NCBI GenBank assembly: GCA_016930085.1
Contig: JAFGHO010000100.1
Location: 1 to 64,000, forward strand
DNA length: 64,000 bases
Source: Spirochaetales bacterium
GTDB taxonomy: Bacteria > Spirochaetota > Spirochaetia > SZUA-6 > JAFGRV01
Direction of reading: 5' to 3'
The notes under the pieces are model-generated. The model was not told the DNA's origin. It made no database searches and saw nothing but the letters and a program-made list of their open reading frames with translations. A program made the position numbers and the translations under genes. Below are positions 18,347 through 27,065 of this stretch, in pieces; position 1 is the first letter of the stretch, and every line of letters starts with the position of its first letter.

Positions 18347-19780
18347 CTATATTTTTTGCATCTCGAGCAGGTTTTCCGCCACATTGAGAAGATCATTCGC
18401 ATTCTGCTCCTTTTCACCCAGCGACGCATAGCCTAAAATCGCCTCGATCCGGGCCTTTTTGTCATTGATCTCGTATTCCTTCTCATTCAGTAATTCAAGG
18501 ATATCGAGGCAGAACAAAGAACATCCGTCATAGTCGAGATTCGGATAGATGAAACAAAGCTGGTTGTTGCTTTTATAATGGAAAAACAAAGCCTTGTTTT
18601 CAGAAAGCCGTTTTATATCTTCGATAAGCATGGCGATAAGGTGGAGGACTTCCTCCCGGTCGAACTCACCAAAAAGCTCGGTATATTTTATCATCTCGAT
18701 GATAACGACACTCAGCGTTCCCTTTTCCATGATCATCCTTCCGAGTTCCTTTTCGAGAAAAACATAGAATTGCGAAAAGGGCGGTAGCTTGGTGATGGGA
18801 TTCAAAGCCTCTTCGACGGTGAATGATTCATATTCGATTGCCCGTTCGAGTGCGGGCGCTACGAGTGCCAGAATCATCAGAAGTATTTTTTCCGTATAGA
18901 GGTTGAATTTCTCAAAAGGAATTTCTTCGACATTAAGAACACCCCAGATTTTATGGCCGGCGAATATGGGGGCGGTATAGACATTTCTTCCCGTGTCCAT
19001 ATGCTTCAGGTTTTCGTATTGCAGGAGGATTTTCGCACTGAACAGCATGTTGTTCCGTACCACCCATCCTTCGATAGTATTTTCGACGGGAATCACGGTA
19101 AGGCTGTTTTTTGTCACGTCCCAACCCGCGCTTAACCTGAGGATTAGCTTTTTGTATTCCTGCATGTATTCCCAGATCGAACAGCTTGTCGCACCGGTGA
19201 ACCGTTGAATTGTATTGATGATGACGCCAAGGGAATTTTTTAAACTCAGGGTGTAAAGCCCCTGTATTCTCAAATACAGCGATATTATGGAATCTTTTTG
19301 TGTGGAAAGCCGTTTTTCGAGTTCATGGTTTACCGCCTTGAGTGCTTTCGTTTCCCTGAGAAGCAGGCCTTTGTCCCTGCTTATTTTTTGTATGGTGTTT
19401 TTCAGCTTATCCTGTTTCGCCGTCATTGAATCACGCAGCATCCCGAGGAAAAATGCCCCGCAAAAGGTAATGGAAACGGGAAACATCGCCCTTTCTCCCA
19501 GATCGATCCATAGATCGATGGAGAGGGGGAATGACTCCTGATAGACGAGTTTCAATAAAAACGGAAGGGGTAATGCGACGAATAACGATGAAATACAGAG
19601 ACTTAAAAAACCGTAGAATTTACCGTAATACGAGGCGGAAAGAAGTGAAAGTGCGAGATAAGGTAAAAAAAATTCCCGAAAAAAACCGGGATCGTTTTTG
19701 AAAAAAAGGTTGGCGATAACCACAATGGCGGAGAAGACGAGCAATTCACCTGTTTTTCTCAATGGGGATCTCTTTTTCAT
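18347..19780 (-). CDS. pelD: PelD, membrane regulator of Pel synthesis with GAF and degenerate GGDEF domains
   Basis: The 477-residue protein has four N-terminal membrane helices (residues 10-105), a helical linker, a GAF domain (about 165-305) and a C-terminal degenerate GGDEF domain (about 320-475). This is the PelD order. In Pseudomonas PelD binds cyclic-di-GMP through an RxxD inhibitory site next to the dead active site and so switches on polymer synthesis. Here the active-site loop reads HYKSNNQLCF, clearly not GGDEF, and I see no RxxD in the stretch just before it (RLSENKALFF). It may thus not bind cyclic-di-GMP. It is the first gene of the pel operon. Confidence 0.88.
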   Translation of the reverse strand: MKKRSPLRKTGELLVFSAIVVIANLFFKNDPGFFREFFLPYLALSLLSASYYGKFYGFLSLCISSLFVALPLPFLLKLVYQESFPLSIDLWIDLGERAMFPVSITFCGAFFLGMLRDSMTAKQDKLKNTIQKISRDKGLLLRETKALKAVNHELEKRLSTQKDSIISLYLRIQGLYTLSLKNSLGVIINTIQRFTGATSCSIWEYMQEYKKLILRLSAGWDVTKNSLTVIPVENTIEGWVVRNNMLFSAKILLQYENLKHMDTGRNVYTAPIFAGHKIWGVLNVEEIPFEKFNLYTEKILLMILALVAPALERAIEYESFTVEEALNPITKLPPFSQFYVFLEKELGRMIMEKGTLSVVIIEMIKYTELFGEFDREEVLHLIAMLIEDIKRLSENKALFFHYKSNNQLCFIYPNLDYDGCSLFCLDILELLNEKEYEINDKKARIEAILGYASLGEKEQNANDLLNVAENLLEMQKI

Positions 19781-19988
19781 TCGTTCGTCACCGGTTTATC
19801 TTTAATTTCGGCATGATCGATCACTTATAAAGCAAAATAACCGAACTAACACGGCGTCCTTACCGTTTCCTTTTACAAATAATATCGGTCTTTTACGCTT
19901 TTTTCTTCCTTGAAACAGGGCAATAAATGCCCCGGCATCACCCATTTAGTATAAGATACCCAAAAGAGTAATATTTGTACACGCATTG

Positions 19989-20017
19989 TTTACATGGCGG
20001 TGAAAATAGTATATTAT
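19989..20017 (+). promoter_or_regulatory. sigma-70-type promoter for the HDOD gene
   Basis: TTTACA (19989-19994), a 17-base spacer, then TATTAT (20012-20017), about 64 bases before the start of the HDOD gene. Both boxes differ from consensus by one base. Confidence 0.55.
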
Positions 20018-20080
20018 TTTTAGCGGAAAAAATATCGGTTAATTAATGAGAGGAAAGCGAACGCAGACGGGGTATGCTGT

Positions 20081-20938
20081 TTGTCAAATGATTATCTGAA
20101 ATATTTAAAAAATCTCCCGGTCATTCCGGAAATCGCGATCAAGGTGATGAACCTGGCCGAGGATGGTTTGAATATTTCTTTCCGAGAACTCGAGAATATA
20201 ATCAGGGTCGATCCCGGCCTGACGGCAAAGATACTCAAAATCGCTAATTCCGCCCTGTATGCCCGCCGGAACGAGGTAAAAAGCCTTCAGATAGCCATTT
20301 CAATGCTCGGATTCAAGAATATCAAAAGTCTTGTTCTTCTGGTCACGGCCTCGAGTTTCTTTCACCACGCAAAAAAAACGAAATTCTATAACGACTTCTG
20401 GCGGCACTCGATTACGACCGCCTTTCTCGGAAAAATGTTATCCCTTCACTGTCAAAAAACCGATATGACGGAAAATGTGTTTTTGAGCGGTCTTCTCCAT
20501 AACATAGGGAAAACCGTCTTGTTCAATGCCGATGCCGGAAAATATGAACAACTGCTTCGTATGGAAAAAGAAGGAAACGACCCGATAGAGGTGTATGAAG
20601 AAAAACTTTTCGGGGTGAACCACCGGGTTATCGGCGCCGAATTATTCAAACGGTGGAATTTCCCCGACCTCTTCATAGATATCTCCCTTGAACACAACAG
20701 CCACAATATCACTTCTCCGTTCAAGACAATCATTATTTACGTGACCGTCGCCAGTCTGCTTACCGAAAAATTCGGATACGGTATTTTTACGGCTTTCAAG
20801 GAGAAGCTTCTTGCGCGACTCATTCCCCATACGTGTCTTACGGAAGACGATATCCTTTATTACGGGGAAAACTATCTTGAATTACTGAAAAGTGACCCGC
20901 TTTTTCAGGAGTGCCACGATCTGTTTGGGGTAAAGTAA
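20081..20938 (+). CDS. HDOD-domain signalling protein
   Basis: The 285-residue protein is a single HDOD domain, a catalytically silent relative of HD hydrolases used in signal output. Typical parts are LPVIPEIAIKVMNLA at residues 11-25, RVDPGLTAKILKIANSALY, and IAISMLGFKNIKSLVL. The HD position reads LLHNIGKTVL, with Asn in place of the metal-binding Asp. The start codon is TTG at 20081. No in-frame ATG lies upstream, and the next Met would cut off the conserved start. Stands alone under its own promoter, and converges with the CULT gene. Confidence 0.85.
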   Translation: MSNDYLKYLKNLPVIPEIAIKVMNLAEDGLNISFRELENIIRVDPGLTAKILKIANSALYARRNEVKSLQIAISMLGFKNIKSLVLLVTASSFFHHAKKTKFYNDFWRHSITTAFLGKMLSLHCQKTDMTENVFLSGLLHNIGKTVLFNADAGKYEQLLRMEKEGNDPIEVYEEKLFGVNHRVIGAELFKRWNFPDLFIDISLEHNSHNITSPFKTIIIYVTVASLLTEKFGYGIFTAFKEKLLARLIPHTCLTEDDILYYGENYLELLKSDPLFQECHDLFGVK

Positions 20939-20982
20939 CCCGGATATCTCGCGATTGATACCATTCACAAGAAATCCGGGTT
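20937..20982. terminator. inverted repeat between convergent genes, possible two-way terminator
   Basis: AACCCGGAT (20937-20945) and its exact complement ATCCGGGTT (20974-20982) enclose 28 bases between the ends of the HDOD and CULT genes. The loop is long and no T-run follows at once, so termination is only likely from position. Confidence 0.35.
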
Positions 20983-20988
20983 ATCGGA

Positions 20989-21402
20989 TTATACGGATAG
21001 AATAAGCTTGTCCCTTATCAGGGCGTAAAAATGTGAGGGATTGCGATCGGAGGAATGATAGGCCCAGCCAAGATGCTCCCGGCATTCCGCGCAAACTAAA
21101 ATAGTCCACGCATAACCCGGAAACCAGGTGTGTTCGCTGATGCGTTCGGATGCTTCCATTACCATTTCGCAGTAGCTGACGGTCATGACGTTGAATGCAA
21201 TACCATACGGATTCGTAAAAGCCAGGAAGGGCGTACCGCCTCCTGCCGTGATCAGATATTTTTTCTCCGTTATTTTTGTCTTGCACATCAGGCATAAAAA
21301 TGCTTCATCGCCGTCGATCGTGTTTTGATGGAGTTCCGGATCGGTAAGGTGTAAGTCCAGTAATACCATTGATATATCCCGTAACGTTTTTTCTCCGGTC
21401 AT
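20989..21402 (-). CDS. CULT-domain protein, bacterial homologue of the cereblon ligand-binding domain
   Basis: This 137-residue protein matches the CULT domain, the zinc-bound beta fold of eukaryotic cereblon that binds thalidomide. Zinc ligands are C37, C40, C104 and C107. The aromatic cage is W93, W99 and W113, with exactly the 6 and 14 residue spacings of human W380, W386 and W400. The TWFPGYAWT core, the His two residues before the first Trp and the NP pair in FTNPYG are also kept; human H353 is replaced by Tyr. No signal peptide is seen, unlike some secreted bacterial CULT proteins, so it should be cytoplasmic. The natural ligand may be a cyclic imide or a uracil-like compound (inference). 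It follows holA by 10 bases and ends the long operon. Confidence 0.9.
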   Translation of the reverse strand: MTGEKTLRDISMVLLDLHLTDPELHQNTIDGDEAFLCLMCKTKITEKKYLITAGGGTPFLAFTNPYGIAFNVMTVSYCEMVMEASERISEHTWFPGYAWTILVCAECREHLGWAYHSSDRNPSHFYALIRDKLILSV

Positions 21403-21412
21403 ACAAAGTCGA

Positions 21413-22423
21413 TTATGAAAAAAACATATCCTTTATCTGCGGCTTCATTCCGCCTTTTTTAATACAGTAGTAGAGAAACAGCTGAAGAAGTAAACGGTGA
21501 AGATCGGACCTGATCGAACGGAGCAGCTTGTCGAAATCGGAGACCAGAATGATAATCTGTTTGACTTCATTGAGACCGTACCGTGAATGGGCTTCGGCGT
21601 ATATCCGCTGGCTTTTTTTATTCCGGATGGCGAGTCGCTGAAATATTTCGTCTTTGTGGAAATTGTCGTTGAGGAGTATTTTTATCGAGAGGAGTTTTCT
21701 CATCTGCCAGAGAAGACCGTTTATGAGGGCGATACTGTCTGATTCTCCGGAAGCGAGTATTTTCTCGAGGATTTCAATCGCGCTGACGAAATCCCGTCCC
21801 GCAATCCGTTCGAAAAGGGTAAAGACATTTTCTTCCTTGCTGTGAAAGAGGTATTTCTCGAGGTCGTCTCCATGAACGACTGCTCCGGGACCAAAGAAAA
21901 GGGCGAGTTTGTTACATTCGCTTTTGAAATCATAGGTATTGTTCTGTACCATTTCCAGCAGCAACTGAATCGCGTCATCACTCATTCGTATCTGTCTGTT
22001 CCGAAAAAAATTGTTGAGCCATTCTCTTTTTTTATTTTCATACAGTTCCCAGAAAATAATCCTGTTTTTCCGGGGAATACCGGATTCAATTCCCTTGGAA
22101 ATATCTCCGATATTTCGTGAAAGAAGAAAAAGCGTCGAGACGGTCGAGGGATTTTTTATGTATTCGCCCAATACCTTAATATCATTCGCGTTCCGGATCG
22201 CCTCGGTGTTATTAAGGACGATAACTGTGTGCTGCGCAAAAAGAGACTGGCTTTGCATAAGTGCGACGATATCCACGATATTCGTTTCAAAAGCAAAAAG
22301 ACGCAATATTTCCGGTTTTTCTCCGTTTTTTTGAGAAATATCCCTGATTTTCTGCCGGATATAGTTGAATTTTTCACCCTCTTCAGGACCCAGAAGAAGA
22401 TAAATATTATCGTTATCAGTCAT
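21413..22423 (-). CDS. holA: DNA polymerase III delta subunit
   Basis: A 336-residue clamp-loader delta subunit. The N-terminus YLLLGPEEGEKFNYI matches the family start that carries the degenerate P-loop fold. The order of a Rossmann-like domain, a helical middle with FERIAGRDFVSAIEILEKIL, and a C-terminal collar ending in RSDLHRLLLQLFLYYCI also fits. The protein opens the sliding clamp in replication. It overlaps lexA by eight bases and is coupled to it. Sequence is diverged, as usual for holA. Confidence 0.85.
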   Translation of the reverse strand: MTDNDNIYLLLGPEEGEKFNYIRQKIRDISQKNGEKPEILRLFAFETNIVDIVALMQSQSLFAQHTVIVLNNTEAIRNANDIKVLGEYIKNPSTVSTLFLLSRNIGDISKGIESGIPRKNRIIFWELYENKKREWLNNFFRNRQIRMSDDAIQLLLEMVQNNTYDFKSECNKLALFFGPGAVVHGDDLEKYLFHSKEENVFTLFERIAGRDFVSAIEILEKILASGESDSIALINGLLWQMRKLLSIKILLNDNFHKDEIFQRLAIRNKKSQRIYAEAHSRYGLNEVKQIIILVSDFDKLLRSIRSDLHRLLLQLFLYYCIKKGGMKPQIKDMFFS

Positions 22424-23024
22424 ATTTCCTTATGATACAGGCAAGTTTTCCCAATATATTCGCGTTGTTCGCGTATATGGGCGGATAAGCCGGATTTTCC
22501 GACTGGAGTTTCACCCTGTAGCGTTCCTGATAAACCCGTTTGAGGGTCACCGAATCATCGAGCATGGCGACAATGATTTCACCGTTTTCAGCCGTATTCT
22601 GATGCCGGATGATCGCGATATCACCGTCCAGTATTCCCGCGTCTTTCATGCTGTCGCCTTTGATATTGAGGGCGAAAAAGGTTCCGTTTCCGACGAACGC
22701 GTTCGGGACCTCGACGGTGCCTTCCAGATTTTCTTCGGCGAAAAGCGGTTTTCCCGCCGCCACGTTACCGAGAAGCGGAACCTTGGCCGTCGGGGATTTC
22801 TTTGCGTTATCGTTCATTTTCAGCACTTCAATCGCTCTTGATCGATTGAAATTACACCGGATATAATTTTTTTTCTCGAGGGCTTTGATATGGTCGTGAC
22901 TGCCTTTGACTGAAATGTCAAAATGGTTGGCAACCTCCCTGACCGTAGGGGGGTATTTTCGTGTCTTGATATATTCGTTGATATAATCGAAGACCTCTTT
23001 TTGACGATGCGTCAATCCTTTCAT
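22416..23024 (-). CDS. lexA: LexA repressor, SOS regulator
   Basis: An N-terminal winged helix (residues 1-65, with the LTHRQKEVFDYI start and the PPTVREVANHFDIS helix) is followed by a peptidase S24 domain. The self-cleavage site is A90-G91 (NVAAGKP), the catalytic Ser is S125 (GDSM) and the Lys is K162. LexA represses DNA-repair genes until RecA filaments trigger its cleavage. I choose the ATG at 23024, which follows AGGTG; a GTG at 23030 is the alternative. The gene starts seven bases after ntrX, an unusual place for a self-regulated repressor. Confidence 0.93.
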   Translation of the reverse strand: MKGLTHRQKEVFDYINEYIKTRKYPPTVREVANHFDISVKGSHDHIKALEKKNYIRCNFNRSRAIEVLKMNDNAKKSPTAKVPLLGNVAAGKPLFAEENLEGTVEVPNAFVGNGTFFALNIKGDSMKDAGILDGDIAIIRHQNTAENGEIIVAMLDDSVTLKRVYQERYRVKLQSENPAYPPIYANNANILGKLACIIRKYD

Positions 23025-23030
23025 ACTCAC

Positions 23031-24395
23031 CTACTTATTAGTTTTTATTCCAAACTTCTTGATTTTCCCATGCAGATTACTCGGATATATTCCGAGTTCC
23101 TCCGCGGTTTTAGATATATTATAATCGTTTTCCTGCAATTTTTTGATAATGAGTCTTTTTTCAAACCGGTCTTTGGCGGCCGTGAGTTTAAGGTTCTCAA
23201 AATCGGCAAGTACAGTATCATTTGTCCCTTCACTTCTTTTACCCAGATACTGTTCCACAATTTCTTCGGTAATTAATACTTTATCAGTGATAATATTAAT
23301 ACGTTCGACAAAATTTTTCAACTCCCTTATGTTTCCCGGCCACTCATAATTGACAAGAATTTCGGTGGCTTTGGGAGTGAATGTTTTTAGGATATCCGCC
23401 TGTGTCCTCCTGAATTTTTCCATAAAGTACGAAAGAAGCGACTCGATATCCTCTTTTCGCTCCCGCAGCGGCGGCATAAAGACAGGAATGACATTCAGGC
23501 GAAAATAGAGGTCTTCCCTGAATCGGCCCGCCTTTATTTCCTGTTCGATATGTTTGTTTGTAGCGGCGATGATCCGTACATCGACGGAAATCGGCTTTTC
23601 GCCGCCGATACGCTCAAAGGTCAACTCCTGGATGACGCGCAGGACTTTGGCCTGTGCGCTTGCCGACATGTCGGCTATTTCATCGAGAAAAATCGTCCCT
23701 TTATGGGCCAGTTCGAATTTTCCTTTTCTTCGTGAAATCGCGTTTGTAAACGCCCCTTTTTCATGACCGAACAATTCGGACTCGATGAGGGTCTCGGGTA
23801 TCGCCGCGCAGTTGATTTCGATAAAGGGCCCCGCGGCCCTTTTACTCTTTCTGTGAATCTCTCTTGCGACAAGCTCCTTACCCGTCCCGTTCTCACCGAG
23901 GATCAGAATCCTGGAGTCGGTTGCCGCACTTTGTGAGATGATTTCACGGACTTTTTCGATAGTCGGACTCGAACCGATTATTTCATCCTCCATGAAAAGG
24001 GAGTTTTTCAGATCTCTGTTTTCCATGATAAGATCTTCCATTTTCAGGGCATTTCTGACAACGGTGATCGTTTTTTCCAGGGAAAGCGGCTTTTCGAGAA
24101 AATCGAATGCACCCATTTTTACCGCCTTCACCGCGAGGTTGATATTCGCATGCCCCGAGATCATGATCACTTCGACATCGGGGAAATCCTCGCGGATTTT
24201 TTTCAGCACATCGATGCCGCCCATATTGGGAAGCCATACGTCGAGGATGACAAGGTCGACGGGTTTTGTCTCGATGAGTGACAGCCCCTGCACGCCGTCT
24301 TCCGCGCAAAGTACGGTATAGTTCTCGTCTTCAAGAACATCCTTAAGAACGGATCTGATACCCGGTTCGTCATCGATAATCAATATTGTGTTCAT
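23031..24395 (-). CDS. ntrX: NtrX/NtrC-type sigma-54-dependent response regulator
   Basis: Receiver domain (residues 1-120; acidic pocket D8-D9, phosphoacceptor D52), AAA+ sigma-54 activator domain (about 145-385; Walker A GENGTGKE, arginine-finger region, FLDEIADM), and a C-terminal Fis-type helix-turn-helix (AEELGIYPSNLHGKIKKF). The sigma-54 contact loop reads GAFTNA, not the usual GAFTGA. With NtrY, whose gene overlaps by four bases (ATGA), it forms a two-component system often tied to nitrogen or redox state. rpoN lies about 4.6 kb upstream on the same strand. ATG follows GGAG. Confidence 0.9.
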   Translation of the reverse strand: MNTILIIDDEPGIRSVLKDVLEDENYTVLCAEDGVQGLSLIETKPVDLVILDVWLPNMGGIDVLKKIREDFPDVEVIMISGHANINLAVKAVKMGAFDFLEKPLSLEKTITVVRNALKMEDLIMENRDLKNSLFMEDEIIGSSPTIEKVREIISQSAATDSRILILGENGTGKELVAREIHRKSKRAAGPFIEINCAAIPETLIESELFGHEKGAFTNAISRRKGKFELAHKGTIFLDEIADMSASAQAKVLRVIQELTFERIGGEKPISVDVRIIAATNKHIEQEIKAGRFREDLYFRLNVIPVFMPPLRERKEDIESLLSYFMEKFRRTQADILKTFTPKATEILVNYEWPGNIRELKNFVERINIITDKVLITEEIVEQYLGKRSEGTNDTVLADFENLKLTAAKDRFEKRLIIKKLQENDYNISKTAEELGIYPSNLHGKIKKFGIKTNK

Positions 24396-26173
24396 GATGG
24401 TGCTCCTGTCGGCAGATCGATAAAAAAGGTCGTTCCGATTCCTTTTCTACTCTCAAACCATATATTTCCTTTATGATCGAAAATAATTCTCTCAACAATC
24501 GAAAGCCCCAGCCCGGTTCCGTCTTTTTTGGTGGTGAAATAGGGATCGAATATTTTTTCCTTTATTTCATCGTCGATTCCGTCGCCCGTGTCTTTTATCT
24601 GAATCCTGAAATAGGTATTGTAACCCTTTTTTACCATATCGCCGTTTACTCGTATTTCTCCCCCGTCAGGCATAGCCTGTATCGCGTTTTTAAAAAGATT
24701 GGCAAATACCTGCTTCATCTGTGTTCGGTCGAGCATGAACTTCAGGCGATCGTCCGCCTCTTTCGAGATATCGATTGCGATGCGGATATTATTGGAAAAT
24801 CCTTTGTAGACATCCGCCACTTCCGAAAGAATGTCTCTGATCGATACTTCCTCGAACCTCAGGTCCGGCAGCCGGGTAAACTCTTTGAACTCCGTCAGCA
24901 GGTTGTTCAGATTGTCGACTTCCCGTATTATCGAGGATATGGCGGGTTCAAGAACCTGTTCGAAGTTATCCATGCCGGATTTATATTTTTTTTGAATTCG
25001 CTGTGCGGAAAGCTTGATCGGGGTGAGGGGATTCTTGATTTCATGCGCGAGTCGCTGCGCGATTTCCTGCCAGGCGGTGATTTTCTCCGAATGCAGCAAT
25101 TTTTTACGGGATGCATCGAGTTCCGTAATCATTCTGTTGAATGATTCGACCAGAATTGAGAGTTCGTCATTCGAACGGGCCAGAATTCTGAATGAAAAGT
25201 CGCCCTCCGAAACCCTTCTTGTCGCTTCTTCGAGATTGACGATCGGTCTGATGATTTCGTCCGTCAGGAGAAAACTTATGAGAATCGCCAGCAGGAGGAT
25301 GGGAAAGGAGAATACGAAATAGAAAATTATGACCGCGATCCGGAAGAGGTCCTTGTAGTATTCCAGCTGTTTGAATGTACTTCGCGAGGAGGTGATTCTG
25401 CTTGCGTATGCATTGAACTCTTCGGTGAGGATAATACCGAGGACAAGGTAAAATGTTTTATTCGACAGTTTCACCTCGCTCACGCTTCTTAAGATACTCA
25501 GATCGCCGGTCTCTTTTTTTGGAAGCATGCCGTTTTTACCCTGTATTTCAGCGAAATCATTGAATTTTCCGTTCTCCTGCTCTCCCCAGAAAACGATTTC
25601 ATTTCCGTTTTGGTCGAAACATTGAATGAAGTCGATTTCAGGATTCACGCTTTGCAACCGTTCACAAACCTGGGCCGGTTTTGTTTCAATGTCACTCAAT
25701 AATGATGGAAGCATGGGGCTTTTGTGAAAGACTTTCAGATTTTCGTATTTATCCGAATAATAATTGAGGGCGACCTGAAGACCGCCGTCCAGAACGTCGA
25801 TTATTTTTACGCTGAACCAGAAATTGATGCTGGAATTGATGAAGCTTATCGAAAGCAACGCCTGAGGGATGAGTGACAGGAGGGCGACAAATACAAAAAA
25901 GATGATCAACCGCAGCTTGAATCGCGATCCGGGCTTTTTTTTCGCCCTTTCACGGAAGAGGGTGACCATGTTGACGATAATCGCACCGAGAAGAAGCAGG
26001 GGGAGGATGATGATGATGATAATGATAAGCAGATTGGCGAAAGGGTTGATATTCTGGATATTGCCGATAATCTGTTGCGAGAAAATCAGAATAAGTGAGA
26101 TAAGAAAAATGTAAAATATGATGAGAACGAAAAGTCCCGTCGGTGTACTGCTGGCACCCTGCTGGAGTTTCAT
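24392..26173 (-). CDS. ntrY: NtrY-type membrane sensor histidine kinase
   Basis: The kinase has several N-terminal membrane helices (about residues 10-115), a periplasmic sensor region, another helix near 290, a HAMP segment (ending near RRVSEGDFSFRI), a dimerisation domain with the phospho-His in RLAHEIKNPLTPI, and an ATPase domain with NLFKNAIQAMPDGG, DTGDGI, FFTTKKDGTGLGLSI-type boxes. It should pass phosphate to the adjacent NtrX. I place the start at 26173 because AAAGGAGG lies upstream and this ATG shares ATGA with the stop of the DUF4390 gene. Confidence 0.9.
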   Translation of the reverse strand: MKLQQGASSTPTGLFVLIIFYIFLISLILIFSQQIIGNIQNINPFANLLIIIIIIILPLLLLGAIIVNMVTLFRERAKKKPGSRFKLRLIIFFVFVALLSLIPQALLSISFINSSINFWFSVKIIDVLDGGLQVALNYYSDKYENLKVFHKSPMLPSLLSDIETKPAQVCERLQSVNPEIDFIQCFDQNGNEIVFWGEQENGKFNDFAEIQGKNGMLPKKETGDLSILRSVSEVKLSNKTFYLVLGIILTEEFNAYASRITSSRSTFKQLEYYKDLFRIAVIIFYFVFSFPILLLAILISFLLTDEIIRPIVNLEEATRRVSEGDFSFRILARSNDELSILVESFNRMITELDASRKKLLHSEKITAWQEIAQRLAHEIKNPLTPIKLSAQRIQKKYKSGMDNFEQVLEPAISSIIREVDNLNNLLTEFKEFTRLPDLRFEEVSIRDILSEVADVYKGFSNNIRIAIDISKEADDRLKFMLDRTQMKQVFANLFKNAIQAMPDGGEIRVNGDMVKKGYNTYFRIQIKDTGDGIDDEIKEKIFDPYFTTKKDGTGLGLSIVERIIFDHKGNIWFESRKGIGTTFFIDLPTGAPS

Positions 26174-26799
26174 TGTTTTTGTTCCTCCTTTTCCGGATGC
26201 CATTCAATCCATGATGTCGTCCTGCCGATTGAACTGATAATGACAATCAGATGAAGCGGCGGCTCCAGTTTGACCGGGTTGATGCTGATTCTCGCAAGGA
26301 TATAGCAGTCCGTCAGGTTGATATCCTCCGTCGTCGTAAACCGGTAATCTCGGAGCAGGCAGAAATTCCTGATAAAGGATTCCTCCTCATGATACGAGTA
26401 GGTATCGCCTTCACTCGTTTCGATAACATATTCATCCGGAAAGAATTTTTTATACGCTGTGTATGACGGTTTTTTTTCAAGAAGCAGCCAGTCACCCAGT
26501 AATGAAAAAAGTCCCTTGTTTTTTCTGTACAACCTGATCTGAAAAAAGATTTCCGCCGTGAGGCCTTCTTTGAGCGACGCAAGTAATTCTTCCCGGTCTA
26601 TTCCCTTAAGGCCGACGGAAGCAAGAACCAGGTTGTTTTCAATACGTATCGAGAGTTCCGTTTCGATGGCCGCGGCTTTTGTCGCGGTGAGGATGCCTAT
26701 ACATATGAAAATGGCGGGGAAAATCCTTTTTATGGCATACTGATTCGGCTTTATCATTGCATTTCCGGAAGGGGGCTGTTTGAACGTGCACCTCCTCAT
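26170..26799 (-). CDS. DUF4390-family exported protein
   Basis: An exported protein with a hydrophobic signal segment (ending near ATKAAA) and a beta-rich rest, matching DUF4390 proteins that commonly sit just before ntrY in many bacteria. Function unknown; perhaps an extracytoplasmic helper of the kinase (inference from position). The ATG at 26799 overlaps the stop of ptsH by four bases (ATGA), which favours it. An inner ATG at 26757 would give a more usual signal-peptide length and cannot be excluded. Confidence 0.7.
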   Translation of the reverse strand: MRRCTFKQPPSGNAMIKPNQYAIKRIFPAIFICIGILTATKAAAIETELSIRIENNLVLASVGLKGIDREELLASLKEGLTAEIFFQIRLYRKNKGLFSLLGDWLLLEKKPSYTAYKKFFPDEYVIETSEGDTYSYHEEESFIRNFCLLRDYRFTTTEDINLTDCYILARISINPVKLEPPLHLIVIISSIGRTTSWIEWHPEKEEQKQ

Positions 26800-27062
26800 T
26801 CTTCCTCAAACTTGTTGTCAAAAAGTTTTATCAACGCCTCGATCGCATCTTTTTCATCCTCACCGTCGGCTATGATCTTCAATTGGGTCTGGTATGTCGC
26901 GCCCAGACTGATAACTCCCATAATCGATTTCCCGTTGATTCGTTCCGTTCCTTTTTCTATCAATATTTTCGAGTTGTATTTCGATGCCGTTTGTACGAGA
27001 AGTGCTGCAGGACGTGCGTGCATTCCCGCTCGGTTTGTTATGATAACGAGTTTCTCTATCAT
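26796..27062 (-). CDS. ptsH: HPr phosphocarrier protein
   Basis: An 88-residue HPr with both phosphorylation sites: His15 in NRAGMHARPA and Ser46 in NGKSIMGVISL. His15 takes phosphate from enzyme I, Ser46 from HprK. It starts three bases after hprK. No sugar permease or enzyme I gene is in the window. HPr beside hprK, rpoN and ntrYX suggests a regulatory rather than a sugar-uptake role (inference). Confidence 0.95.
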   Translation of the reverse strand: MIEKLVIITNRAGMHARPAALLVQTASKYNSKILIEKGTERINGKSIMGVISLGATYQTQLKIIADGEDEKDAIEALIKLFDNKFEEE

Positions 27063-27065
27063 GAT

